From: Trametes villosa
Lineage: Eukaryota; Basidiomycota; Agaricomycetes; Polyporales; Polyporaceae
NCBI GenBank assembly: GCA_002964805.2
Contig: PUDQ02000001.1
Coordinates: 9,262,001-9,326,000, forward strand
Direction of reading: 5' to 3'
DNA length: 64,000 nucleotides
Shown: positions 33,518-45,641 of the stretch, one piece after another
Numbering within the stretch: the stretch's first letter is position 1
How the letters are laid out: every line of letters begins with the position of its first letter
Position numbers and translations under genes: made by a program
Notes under the pieces: model-generated
Told to the model about the DNA's origin: nothing
What the model saw: only the letters and a program-made list of their open reading frames with translations
Databases searched by the model: none

Positions 33518-34625
33518 TTAGTGAGAGCCAGATGCGATGACGGTGAAGTGCAAACCTTTGCGACATTGCTCCAGCCACAGCCCAACGAGTCCTTCGAACT
33601 CTGTGGGAGTCCAGCGACCAAGCTGCCTCAGAGCCTCCAGCAAAGTCAGCCCGTGGCGTGTCTCACCACGCTCTGCGCTGTAATCCGGTGTCAGCATGCG
33701 ACAGGACGACCAGAAAGTAGAGCATACATGTAGTGCGCGGGCAGGCCGTCCACGCCGGGACCACCTACGACGAACGCGCCACCCCAACCCAGTTGCTCGT
33801 GCAACGCGTCCAGGGTGCGGTCTAGCCAGAACGCTACAGCCTCCGCGGGCCTAGGACTGGTCAGCAATCTATATAACGGCGCCGAGAGCAACTTACAGAG
33901 CGGGGAGCGCCGCATCGCCGCCGTCCGCTGTCGTCGCGGGGCGGGCGATCTGTTCATTGAACGCCTGGGCCTTCGCCTCGTAAGCGGCTACCTCCTCAGC
34001 CGTCAAGTTGTCGAACCGTTCCTTGCAGCTCGCCCTGAACTCGGGCAGGGGGAAACGACCAGTCCCAGGAGAGTCTCTCGGCGCATCTTTGACGTACATG
34101 TCCAGAGCGGTACGCTCGCGTTCCTTCCGAACTTGGGGCAGCGGCACGACAGCGACAGCCGGTTCAGCAGGCGCCGACGACAGGCCCTTCTTCTTTAGGC
34201 GGGTGAATTGTTCCGCTACCCAGTGGTACAAAGACTGCACGTCTGTCAGCCAAGCGCGACTTGTGAGGCCAGTTGCGTACCTTAGGCAGCCTCTCGATGC
34301 GAGCCTCAAAATCCTCCTGAGTCTCGGGGGGCCTCCTGGGCTTTTGGGCGCGTTCACTCCCCCTCGCGTTGCGCAAAGACTTTCTGTATTCGGCGTCGGT
34401 CTGCCCGGGGTCCGGCTGGGTGAAATGCGCCTTGAACAGAGGTGCGAGCTCTTTCGCGATGGTCTCGTTCCTCCCCGGACCCTGGGGTAGCTTGATCAGC
34501 CCTTGAATCCGAGGAGTATCCCACTGTTCGAGGAGGAAGGCGGTTTCGCGTTTGAAGAACCTCTTCACCTTCGCCGTCGGTTCCGGGTCCGGCGGCGGCG
34601 TCGGGGAGCCCCTGGGAGACGACAT
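33518..34625 (-). CDS. Agaricomycete-specific protein with HMG-box-like segment
   Basis: Exons 34625-34281, 34234-33897, 33856-33728 and 33677-33518 give 323 residues, all phases matching. The N-terminal half carries KRETAFLLEQWDTPRIQGLI and SLYHWVAEQFTRLKKKG, as in a large Agaricomycete family of unknown function. Residues of about 150-215 (ALDMYVKDAP, then FRASCKERFDNLTAEEVAAY and EAKAQAFNEQ) resemble an HMG box, a minor-groove DNA-binding fold. The C-terminal part has DALHEQLGWGGAFVVGGPGV, matching the downstream module of the same family. I infer DNA binding from the HMG-like part only. It is immediately downstream of, and codirectional with, the 833-residue gene at 34859-37456. Confidence 0.68.
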
Positions 34626-34858
34626 CTGCTGAGGCCTGCGGCGAGAGAGCTCAGACGAGACGCGTTCGCGGCAGCGGTTCGGTCAACTCACTTCGGCAAG
34701 CCAGCTGGGCGTCAAGGCCACTGGCGCGCGCACGCCAGTTCAGGGACTTGCCCTGTCCGATTCTCCGGCGTTCCTCTGATACATTACCCAGGTGCCGCCC
34801 AAGCGGTCGTCGTCGGTGACGCTCTGTGTGTGCTATTTACACAGTCCTACGAAATACC

Positions 34859-37456
34859 CTACATGGTCTCGATAAAGGTAGAAGATACAGCTATGGGGGG
34901 AGTCGGGAGACGATGGAAAACCGAGGCGAACGTGCGTACGTAAAAGTCTACGGCCTCGCGTTGGAGGCGTTCGAAGTCCTCGCCGGTGCAATCGTCGTCG
35001 TCGACCTTCGCGTCGACGAGCCGCTGAGGTGTACCGGGCCAGCGCAGCATTACCCGGAGCAAACGCGCCAAGTACTGCCGACAGTCGCGCCAGGACATGT
35101 CCGCAGCGCTCGGCCAGCAGAACGGTACCGTGGTGATGTCGGGGGGCGGGATGACCGACACCACGGACGAGTCAGGGCCCCAGACGCCTGACACGAGAGC
35201 TTCCCTTTCCCACCGTTCCATTTCCGTCCAATCCGGGCGATGTACGAGAGCCGTGTCAAGAGCCATGAGCTCGCAACGAAAGTTGATTTCGTGCGCCTCC
35301 CACAGCAATCGCGCACGGACTGCTGGCTCCGTCGCGGCGGCCTGTGCAGTAATTGCAACGCCCTCCAGTTCCGGGGACGCGTCGGGACGATACGAGGGCA
35401 GGAGCGCCGTGCGGCCGAGCAGACGGCTGATCCCATTACGCTCATCCTGCCGCCTTTTGCCACGGCGGACGCTCGCCTCGGTTTGGCCCCTGGGCCGATG
35501 AGTGTGCACTTCGTAGTCACCCCAAAGCGCCGCCCGCCACTCCGCGATCGTCAGGGGTTGGCTTGACATCGAGGGCGTGAAGAGCCGCGCCCGGCAGAAC
35601 CTTCGGACCCGGACGAGATTGTGGAGGTACACGTGCACCTTTTCGTCCTTGCGGGCGACGTCCGGGTTCAGACAGCCAGCGGGGAGTCCAGCGAGGGAAG
35701 ACACGGTGTCGAGGAGAAATGGCGGGGGATAGAAGTAGACTACGGACACGACTGGCTGAGGAAGTGGGCCAGCCTCCACCAGAGCGCGGCGCCACACGTC
35801 ATGAACCGAATAGAACGGCGAGAGGGCGAAGGAACGGGATGGGTGAGGGACGATCGGAGCCCGTCGATCATCGGCGGTACCAGCACCACCAGCGCCGCCA
35901 GCCGCCGAACCTTCGCCCGAGTTCGAAATGGCGCTCGCCTCGCCCCTGGCTTGCGACGCTGCTTGCCCGACTCCTAGACCCTTCTTCCTCTTCTTCTTGC
36001 GCTCCGGCGCCGGTTCGCCGACGACGCGGGGCATCTCGAGGTGTTTCGAGCGCATCTCCGAGAGGTCAGGCCGAGAACGTTTTGCCGGCGGCGGAGCGTC
36101 CGCACCCTCTGAGCCCATTGGCATGCCTGGGAGGCGACCACCACACACCTGCCGCGAGACTGTCATCGACATCGTGCTCAGCCAATTACCAGTGAGGTTG
36201 AGGATGCCGGCCACGGACTGAGGGTTGTGGAATATGGGGGGCTGGGAGGGAGGGAGGGAATACGGGTTGGGCTCGGTGTCGACCACTTTCCACACAACGA
36301 CTTGGTGAGTCAATGGTTGCAGGAACCACGTCGGGAGGCCGATACGGACGCACGTCTGTGCGTCTGTTCCCTCGCGCACGAAAGTGCCGATGACAGGTAA
36401 GACGGTAGAGGAGAAGTCCGCGGTCATCTTCAGGCGACGCTGCACTATGGTCCGGTAGGTGATCAGACCCTCCAACTCGAGACAGAGCCTCTGGACGTGA
36501 GCGCCGACGGCTATCGCAATGCCCGCAGTCGACGGTAGGTACTTCATTCTGTCGAGGACCTGGCGGAGAACCATGCACAGCAAGCGCGCGTGCTCCGAGG
36601 CCGCATCTGGGTCCAAAGCGTGCGGCGCGATCTTTTCGAGGATCACGTTGGCCTCGGCGACTAGTGCGTCCCGAGTTTCCTTCTTCAAGAACCCGAGGCC
36701 CTTGACGCCGGTTTCCGGGTCCTCCTTCCAGTGGGTGTTCGGGAGGAGGTCCTCCCACAAGACGGGGACAGCCTGGCCGCGGGTGGGCGGCCGTGGGATG
36801 CACGCGACGTGCATCATCTCCGGGAGCAGCATCTGGGGGTGCCGGGAGTATTCGTGAACACCCCAACGACCGTCGGAGTATGTCTGGACGAGGGTACGCT
36901 CGACGGGATATTGAGGTACGTGGTCCATGTTGGGCGTCGTGATGACCATCATCGTGAACAGGTCGCGCGCGGCGACTTTCCCATGGAACGGCGGGCACAC
37001 GGGCGGCGCTGTAGAGAGGTGAGCATGCATTCCAATGTCCTTCGGAGCGTTTCTTACCTTCACCGTGTTTGTTTGCACGCAGCGTAGGAGGCGGGACAGG
37101 GACGGCAGGTCTCGGTGGTGAGGCGGGGCGAGCGGGCGTTGAACTGCGCGCGGCGTGCCCACCGGATGCGTGGTTGGCGGGCGGCGGCGCGTTCGAGGAG
37201 CCGTGCTGGCGTGTGAGTGGGACAGTCCGGCGTTCGGGACTGTCTGGGGACGAGGTGCGTCGTTGTGACGTGCTCGCCGCGGCGGGCACGTTATCTTCTC
37301 TGCAGCAAAGGTTAGACACGCCAGACAGCGTTCCTGGAAGACTCACGGTGGTGGGTTCTCCGGCTGAGGCGTCTCAGCGGGTGCCTGTCGGGAGATGCGC
37401 TTGAACTTCATGCTAGCGTACTTGCGCCTGGACGTTGACGGCTCGGTGGGTTCCAT
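34859..37456 (-). CDS. 833-residue protein of a lineage-specific Agaricomycete family
   Basis: Exons 37456-37347, 37299-37058 and 37008-34859 give 833 residues. The start MEPTEPSTSRRKYASMKFKR is preceded by no better ATG. After a disordered Pro/Ser-rich 120 residues comes a conserved block found in many Agaricomycete paralogues: EDLLPNTHWKEDPETGVKGL, then LLCMVLRQVLDRMKYLPST, then VGTHRL-type sequence around GAHVQRLCLELEGLITYRT and VIGTFVREGTDAQTCVRIGL with PTWFLQP. The second half has the matching EWRAALWGDYEVHTHRP and RRQDERNGISRLLG, and near the end CELMALDTALVHR and REALVSGVWG. The function is unknown; no catalytic signature is visible to me. The 2150-nt last exon is open throughout, unusual in this intron-dense window and reminiscent of transposon-borne genes. 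Confidence 0.75.
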
Positions 37457-40224
37457 CGTGGTACCTGCGCGGTACAATTTCAGGACAAATCGAATATTCG
37501 AAGGGAGAGGGAGCACCTGGGAGGGCGATCGCACCGATCAGGCGCGTTTTGAGAGGGGGACGCGTCGTCGCCTGGCGAGGGGCCTCGGGTACACGAACAC
37601 GGGCTTCTGGACACGATCCTTGTATGGTATAGGAGTAGAACCGGGTAAGGCAAGCGTTGAGCTGTCCTTACACCGGTGAAACACGGATACACGTCGCGGA
37701 GCAATAGAGCTCGCTAGGTGTACCGCGGAGGGAGGGGGTAGGTCGTGGTCGCGACGTATCGTATATCTGCCAGAAAGGAAGAGTGCGTTAGTGAGTTGGA
37801 GGCAAAATACGCGTGAGCAGAGCTGCTCACGCGCCGTCCTCGGGTCAGGAAGCGACTTACGATGCGAGAGAGGCGTTGGCGACGCGTTGCTTGGCTGGCG
37901 GTGAGGGAGATTGGTAGACGACCGTGACCGCGCGTGGTGGTGAAGCGCCGGCATCCGGGCGTTGCCGCGCAATCGGGCAAGAGAGAGCTCTGCACGTGAC
38001 ATCCCGCTCCCTCATTGGGCTGAACTGGTGCCTTTCGAGGCCTGACGATCCAATCGGGCACATTCAATCGGTGATCGGGCTACCCCGCATTCCAGTTGCA
38101 GGTGCCGACTTGTAAACCAGCGTATCGTTCGCTTACTTCACAATATAAGTGCACACACCAACTGAAATACAGACCAGACATTTCGGACATCTAGAGAACC
38201 GGCTCAAATAGGGCCAAGTGTCAACTTGAATGGCGCAGCATACATGCGTAAGGCGTACCATGGACATGCGGGGGTGGGCAAGGCAACTAAGTATTCTCGT
38301 TACATGCAATGCGGCCGTGCTCCGCGAACCTGCCCGAGCCTTCGTCAATAAATCTGGTAAGGTGTCGAAGACACAAGGGCTGCTTCATGGTCCATGGTGC
38401 TATGTACAAGCAGTCTCGGCGCGCGAAGCGGCGGGGGACGAACGCGAGATTCCGTATGCCTGCACGGACGGGCTGCGTTACTACGCATATGTGGGTATAC
38501 GCGCGGGCACATTGGGGTGTAGAGCGAGTAGTTAATACCTATAGCAAAAACGTAGTCTGCTCAATCCGTGAGAGCTGTACGTCAAGCAAAGAGGTTCACA
38601 AATCAGTATATGCAGCGTAGTAGACGTCGTACAGCGTTGTGCTGTACTCGCATTAGCTGTTCCTTAACGAACTCAGCTACATCCCGCTATTCCGGTTATG
38701 CGAACTTACAACTCGGCTTAGTTAGGCCGTGGGAGAGCCGGTCCACACGCGGAGACATGTACACTGCGCTGAGTTGGACTTAGCAACAAACGCGACGTCT
38801 CCCACTGTGTGAGCGGTTACCTCGTCCTTCCCCACTCACCGACGCCCTGCGTCCTCGCTGCCTCGCTCCGCATCGTCTGCCCGCACCTCTACTATAGCTC
38901 GACCTGTCTGCCGTGGTCCTGCAGGGCACAAGGACCTCGGCATCTGGACGACACTCACTCGCGTCACCAACGACGCACTCCCACGAATCCGCAACCTCGA
39001 TATTTCGCGATGGCTAGACAAGACCAGTCGGCCACGATCGACAATCCCCGAGGTGTCCTCCGGCTCAACGCCGCAGAGAACGCCTTGGGGATGCAAGCGG
39101 CATGTGAACACGGGTGGCCAAGCCAGCCGTGTAACATGTCGCTCTGCGTCTCAAGCATGGATCCTCCATATCAGGACGACCACGCACCGCGTTTCAAAAG
39201 GCTATCCCCTCGGTGCTGAAGGCCAGCATGTACGAATGTACAAGACTCCTGGGCTCGAACTGACCCGGGCGGAATCAGTGAGTAAGTCTGCGGACCGAAC
39301 TGGCCATGGCTTTTCGAGACATGGTATCGCCGTCTACTGATCATTTACATGCAGACCCTGCATGCAACGCAGCCATGGATGCGAAAACGGTACGTCCGAT
39401 GCATTTCTTCCCAGATATGTGGCGTCCCTAATAGATTGTTCAGACCGCGACGACGACCGCGAGAAGCCACGCCGTACGGACAACGTTCGGCCTGTTACCG
39501 CTAGCGGATCATTGGTGAGCAGCCTGCTGTCGGCCGCGGCTGGCTACATTGTTGTGCTTCGAGGAATCCTGACTCCGGTTGTGCGTTCCAAGTACAGGAT
39601 CGCTTTGCATGCGCTCGCAGATGGGGGTGCAGGGCATACCGCATGCGTTACATACCTACCTAGTGTGCGAGGTGACGTTCTACTAGTGGTGTGTGGCCTC
39701 ACAGTGTGTCTGACATCGGTGGATGCGATTTACTAGGCATGTCAACGACGGTACCCTTTCAGTCTGGCCCCCGAAAATGTCAGGGATAACATACCTTGGA
39801 GTGCCTGGGCGGGGGCGGCTCTGTCAAGTTGTTGGCGGCTGTAAAGTGTGGGTGCGAGGTGTACGTCGTCGCTTCAACTACCCTAGTCGTTCGCAGTGTG
39901 CGGTGTTCGCCCTCCAGCCACCCGATCACAATCATGGCGTGCGCACTGTCGTTGACTGTCACACCATGACAGACTGAGGTGTACGTCGACTCCTTCTATT
40001 GTACATGAGCAAAGCTAATGTTCGATCCAGTGGCCCGCCGATGATGTCAACACACCGAACGAGGACTCGTTCCCTCGATCGAGAGCTCAACGTCGATCGA
40101 GATCGTTGTTGCCCGATGCAACGTCGAGGGCGTGCGAAAGGGAGAGCAGTCAACAAACCTCCCATCCACCCTCGGCGCGCTACTACCACCTCCCACTCCC
40201 CCCATCCCTCATTTCGCCCACTCC
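37457..40224. other. 2.8-kb spacer between passenger genes and KDZ transposase
   Basis: The divergent promoter side of both transcription units. Short frames only; nothing recognisable on either strand. Confidence 0.4.
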
Positions 40225-43200
40225 ATGCCTCGATCCTGGAAACCCAAGGGCAAGCTCACCAGCGGCAGCACTACCTTGGCGGCCAAACGAGCGAAGCCGA
40301 CTCCCCCGCTGACTGAAGCTTCCCTTCCCTTCCGCACGATTTGGCACGACCGAGACGACGTGGAGGCGCCCCCCAAACCTACCCCGACATTGCACCCGGA
40401 GGAACAGACAAAGACACACGGCCCTGCTGCGAGCTCAACAGCGCGGAAGCACACTGTCACCGTGGAGGACTCTGAAGATGAGGACGAGGAAGGGGAGGCG
40501 TCGGACAAGGACGAAGGGGCGGTTCCCCCGAATCCCTACGCGGTGCGTATCACGTCACAGCTGACAATCATTTTCTTACCTTGCGCTGTAGCCGTCCGCT
40601 CGTCAGACGGCGTTTCGAGACAGGTTCGGGAAGCCCGCGCAAGAAGCCCTGTATGCGCGCGGGAGGCCACCCCTCGACCTTGATGCGTGTCCGAGTTGTG
40701 CGGGCAAGCTCAAAGACCAGCGGCCCGGTCACCAGACTTTGTATCGTTGCGACGATTGCGTCGGCGGAGGGATGCGCTGCCGAGACTGCATCATGAAGAG
40801 CCACGGGGAGCGTCCCCTCGACCGCATCTTCGCGTGGGACGTCATGGCGAGAACGTGGTTGCCAGTGACCTTCGGCAGCCTGGGTTTCGAGCTATGTCTC
40901 GGGCACGCCGGCAGGCGGTGTCCCAACGCCATTTTCGCCGCCCGGAGTACCACGATCGTGCACGATCGCGGGATCGTCGCCCTTCCTATCCAGTACTGTC
41001 ACTGCACCGGGGCGGCGACGGAGCCTCTGCAGCTTATCGAAGCTGGGTTTTGGCCTGCGACGTGGCTTAAACCGAGGACAGCTCTGACGCTCGGAGTGAT
41101 GGACTCGTATCGGATGCTAGCGCGCCAGGCGCAGGTCAGCGTGGACGACTACGTCCGCCACCTTGCGCGGCTGACAGACGACGTGCTTCCATCGGACGTA
41201 GCGGTGAGTGCCTTCCGGTGGACGTAAAAGGTGTCGTTGGCTGATGGTTGGCAGAATCGCTATCGCGAATTCAACAACGCCTCGCGGCAGTATGACAACG
41301 TTCGACGCTGCGCCGAGTACGACACGTGGGTCGGCGAACATGTCAAGAATGGGCAACTGTGCCTGCTATGTCCGGCATGCCCGCAACCGGACATCAACAT
41401 GAGAGAAGGCTGGCAGGATCGTCTACCTGAGTTTCGGTGAGTGCTCACCATCCATCACGAGGATCACGCTGACGAGCTGCCAGGTACTTGGACGCCCTGC
41501 AGTACTCGATTGACGGTAACTTCCACCTAAGCATGAAGGACAGAGACACCGACCCTCTGGACGTCGCCCTCACGGATGGCGGGGGATACTTTGTACCTAG
41601 GTCGACGTTCAAGCAGTTCATGAGTAAGACCAAGGCACCGAAGGCGGAGGTGAATATCGCTCGTTGTTCTCCTCCCCACGATGACGCTCAATCGCAGGCA
41701 GGCCACCACGTGCAACCAGTTTGGCGCGATGGGCCAGGGCAAGTACAAGGGCAAGTTGTCCGGCGTTGTCGGCATCTCGTGCCGCCACATGTTCATCCTG
41801 CCCAACGGCATCATAGATCTCTTGCGCGCGGAGCAGTGAGTAGCAGCCCGGTGTCTAACGATCGACGCTCACGCCTGCTCTAGGTACCATTTCGTCGACT
41901 TAGTGCTGCTGTGCGCGCTCCAATGATATCTGACGCTCCTCGTCCTGTTCGGGGCGTACGACATCAATTGCCAGTACATGATCAACTTGCGCAAGCGGCT
42001 CGCAGACTATGGCCTGGACATGGACGAGGTGGACGGGCTGGAGAAGGCCGAGCTCCCGAAGATCATCGCAGGTGTCGGCAAGTACCACCTCGCCATGCAT
42101 ACCAAGGAATGCCGGCACAAGTTCTCGATGCACTACCTTCCGGGTGCATGCATGTTCGACGGAGAACCGATGGAACGGATCTGGGCCATCCTGAACGCTC
42201 TCGCCCTTCGTACGATGGAGATGTCCGCGGGACACCGGCACGACGTGTTGAACGAGCACTTCGAAGACATGAACCTCCGACAATTGCAGGGGCTAGGTAC
42301 GCCTTCAACAACACGCTTGGACTTTGCTGACGGCGTTGCAGTTAAAGAGCTTCTGGAGAAGTACGAACACGGCCTAGTTCGCGTCAAGGAGATCACGGAC
42401 TACATGGAACGCATCGCGCCTTCGATCGGGAAGAAGAACATCGACGCTTGGCGGCGCGAGGAGGCCGCGTTCAAGAAGGCCGTCGTCGACATCAAGCAGC
42501 ACAAACACCTCAAGAACATCTACGAGCCGCCCGCGGAAGCCGGTAAGCCCTTGATGACCCTTGGTCCAGCCGCCACGCTGACGTATCGTTCGTGCAGCCT
42601 TGACCCAGAAGGACATAGTCGACCAAATGTCTGCGGAGGACGCGCAGAAGGAGAAGGGACAGGGCGAGGGTGCAGGTGTGGGCGTGGGGAAGATACTGGG
42701 AGAGGCGCTTTCCGTGCGCGAGACTTGGTACGTTGTCGATCACTCGGAGGGTGTAACTCGTACTAACTCGAGACGCAGCCGTCGGCTCTGCGTGCAGCTC
42801 GACACGTTCAACGGGACGGATTGCGAGCGCGAAGCGTTAAGCCGGAAGGTTGAGGCGTGGCATACATCGGCGACGCGGGTGAGCGTACAGTGTGCGCAGG
42901 CTCTCGCACCCTACCTGGAAGCGGCGCTAGCCTCGGTTGAGCCCAAGGTCGCCCCGGCAGGTTTCCCCTTCCGGACACCCGAAGACGACTGCTCCCGGCG
43001 CATCCCCAAATCTCCAGAGCCTCCGCAATGCGATAGGCCAACGCAGAAGGGAAAGCGCGCGCGCGGTGCCGCGGCGCTCCTCGCGATGAAGGGACGACTT
43101 GAGGAAGTGTCTATCCCGCTACCGTCGGACTACCACAGCACTGTGCGACTGCATCCGACTATGGCCGACGTCGTCGTGGCGGAGCGCCGTCTGCGTGAAG

Positions 43201-44004
43201 GCGAGGCGAACGAGGCCTTGGAGGGTCTTCGTCTGCACCTCACGACGCAGTGGAGCCTAGCGGAGCGCAAGTCGCAAGGGTCCGGGACGATCCACAATGC
43301 GGCTGCGGACCGCCGCATCCACGCCAAGCGCGACGCCGTCGAGCGAGCCAAGTTCGCGTACCGGTCCGTGCGCATCGTCTTGATCGTGCTGGGCATGGAG
43401 AAGAAGCACACTACGTATCGCGCGCTCAACGACAAACATTGCAAGGCCTTCGTGATCGTAGACGAAGAAGCTCGCCGAGGGGACAGCAAGGGCAAGCCGG
43501 CGTGGATCTGGGGCAACTTCTCGTACATGGGCAAGCTTGACGAGGGCAGGATCAAGCGTTTCGTGACGAGCAGTGAGTGTGACAGCGCGCGGACAAAGAT
43601 CAGTGCTGACTGCGCCTTTCGCAGGTGTCAAGGTTCACTGGCTCCGCCAGAGCGCACTCCTCGCGCGCTGGACAGAGGAGGTGAACGCGCTCCGCGAGGA
43701 GATGTATCGGACGGTGCTCTTCTTCGAGCACTCGGTCCGTACGTGGAGCGCACGCGCACAGGCGCACGAGTCGGCGGGGCATGATGGCGCGGCTACGCAT
43801 GCGCGCAGGTGCGTAATATGGATACTCGTCGATGCCTGAGTACTAACATACGAGCAGGAAGACGTACGACTGGGAAAGGAGGCTGCACCGCGCGCGCGAG
43901 ACATTCCCTGCGGCGATCAACGACGTAGGTCCTCGAGCGCGGACCTGCGAACGTAAGCTAATGTCACATAGCGCGTGGGCTTCCCGCGGTCTACCCCCAA
44001 GTGA
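40225..44004 (+). pseudogene. KDZ transposase with CxC2-like cysteine cluster, one in-frame stop
   Basis: Twelve exons: 40225-40542, 40592-41203, 41255-41436, 41484-41649, 41702-41835, 41884-42296, 42342-42542, 42598-42727, 42779-43572, 43625-43808, 43858-43924 and 43972-44004 (1,078 codons). The N-terminus is disordered with an acidic run. The CxC2-like cluster is CPSCAGKL, YRCDDC, MRCRDC, then LGFELCLGHAGRRC. The transposase domain has QYSIDGNFHLSMKDRDTDPL, GISCRHMFILPNGIIDL, GAYDINCQYMINLRKRL, KYHLAMHTKECRHKFSMHYL and DGEPMERIWAILNA, the expected acidic core. Codon 485 (41924-41926) is TGA in the middle of the domain with no intron to remove it; a CGA-to-TGA change would explain it. Exon joins are otherwise clean. 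Moves KDZ DNA transposons; this copy is probably inactive. Confidence 0.88.
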
Positions 44005-44796
44005 GACGGCGTTGTCGCGGCAGGCAGAGGGGGTATACGGAAGTGTTGCAAAATGCGAGGTAAGTTTATTAGACAAGAGACTTTGGTCTAGCGTGCACAT
44101 AGGTCTTATATTTACACAGGGATGTCCAAGAACTGTTCACGAGACGACCCAGACAAGCGACTTCGTCACGGCCGTCCAGGCCTTCCGGAGCCTCGCCCTG
44201 ACTTTCTTGGCGGGTCCCGGCTGCGACGCTGGCGGATTGGGGTGAGCCTGGGCCACGGATACAGTGAATGAGCTGCGCAAACCTGGCATTATCTTGCTCA
44301 TCCGCGCAGCGGCTGGGTCGCCTCGCGCCACGGCGGGGAATTCTCCGGATTTTCGGCTCCGCGTGCTTGCTTGGCGACTGGAGGCAAGGGCCGTGCGTTT
44401 CGGCGGTTTGTTGACGGCCTTAGGGCCACTAGGCCGACGCATTCCGCCCGTGACGCTAGGGTAGGTGTCTCGGCCCATGTCGGCGTGTTCGAGGGAATGC
44501 TGAGGAGATGCGGGGGAGACGGGAAGGAGGGAGAAGGCTGGTTCGAGGGGGGGGAGGTTCGTGGCGCGCGTGCCAGTCACGCGGTGGTGTAGTCACCCTG
44601 CCAGACGAAGGTTAGCGGCAGAAGTCGGGAGGGCAGGAGGGCGAGCGAGTAGTCAACAACGCGACAGTCGACGACGCGCAGAGGTGATGCGTCTACGCCA
44701 TCGCGACGATGCGTAGGCACCGCCAACGTCCGCGCCACGACGACGATGGCATGAGCAGCGCCACGGCGCGCCGACCTTGTGGCTGGACGCTCGCCC
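44005..44796. other. intergenic, nothing recognised
   Basis: 3' flank of the KDZ transposase. No supported gene; a terminal inverted repeat of the KDZ element may lie here, but I could not identify one by eye. Confidence 0.35.
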
Positions 44797-44960
44797 GCCG
44801 ACGCGAAGACACGCCGACGCGACGACGCGACGACGCGCCGACACGAAGACACGACGACACGACGACACGACGACACGACGACACGACGACGCGCCGACGC
44901 GCCGACGCGCCGACGCGAGGAAGCAACGACGCGAGGAAGCGACGACGCGACGACCTGCCG
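44797..44960. repeat. 8-bp minisatellite, ACACGACG / ACGCGCCG variants
   Basis: An 8-bp period is obvious at about 44848-44918: several head-to-tail ACACGACG units pass into three ACGCGCCG units, with degenerate GACGCGAGGAAGC units on the right and looser CG-ACG units to about 45110. Because 8 is not a multiple of 3, all frames encode similar Arg/Thr/Asp/His strings, which explains the overlapping open frames here. Not a gene. Confidence 0.85.
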
Positions 44961-45641
44961 ACGTGGCGGCACGTGGAGAGGACGACGCGGACGTCGAGTG
45001 CCCGCGGTTGCAGCCTAGGCAGGTGCAACGACGCGCTCACGCGAGGACCCGACGACGTGCGGACCCGACGCCGCGAGGACAGCACGACGCGCCGGTCGAC
45101 GCGAAGACACGGTGACACGGTACCCGGCGACACTCCGAGAGCTCGACACGAACGTCGAGAGCCCACGACTGCGTCCTAGACAACACGAAGCCAGACGATA
45201 GAAACTCGCCGAGAGAGGCGAACTCACCAGGTATGCTCGTGGGGTGCGCTGCGAGTGAGGGCGGACGGGTGGAGACTCGCTAGGGGCAGCAGCGCGCGGC
45301 GGTTGTGGGATGCCGCAAAGAAAGACGACGTCGAAAGGAGGAGTAGATGTCGTCGGGAGGGGCGTACAGTCCGAAGAAACAAGGGGAAGGAGGGCGGGGG
45401 CGATACGGCGATACGGCAGAGATTGACGCGAGTAAGAACTTCGAGGACGAAAGGCGGGGCGTGGGTGATGGACGAGGGGCAGGCGTGCAGAGGGCGAGAG
45501 AGGCAGGCGGACGCAGCGCCAGAGACGCTGACGGGCGCGAGAGGGGGGCACGTACGCCCCGGGGCGCTCTTATGCTTATTTGGTGAGCCTTAGATACAGC
45601 CGACGTTGGCTTTACGAGCACTCTCGTAGGGCCCGGGATCG
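44961..45641. other. GC-rich spacer, nothing recognised
   Basis: Decaying continuation of the minisatellite to about 45110, then unique sequence without a supported gene. Confidence 0.4.

Noticed and set aside
36186..37346. 386-codon minus frame overlapping the 833-residue gene
   Set aside because: Shares the real second exon but then reads a different frame from the conserved exon 3; a retained-intron shadow.
44709..45179. 156-codon Arg/Thr/Asp-rich frame
   Set aside because: Produced by the 8-bp minisatellite, which is open in all frames.
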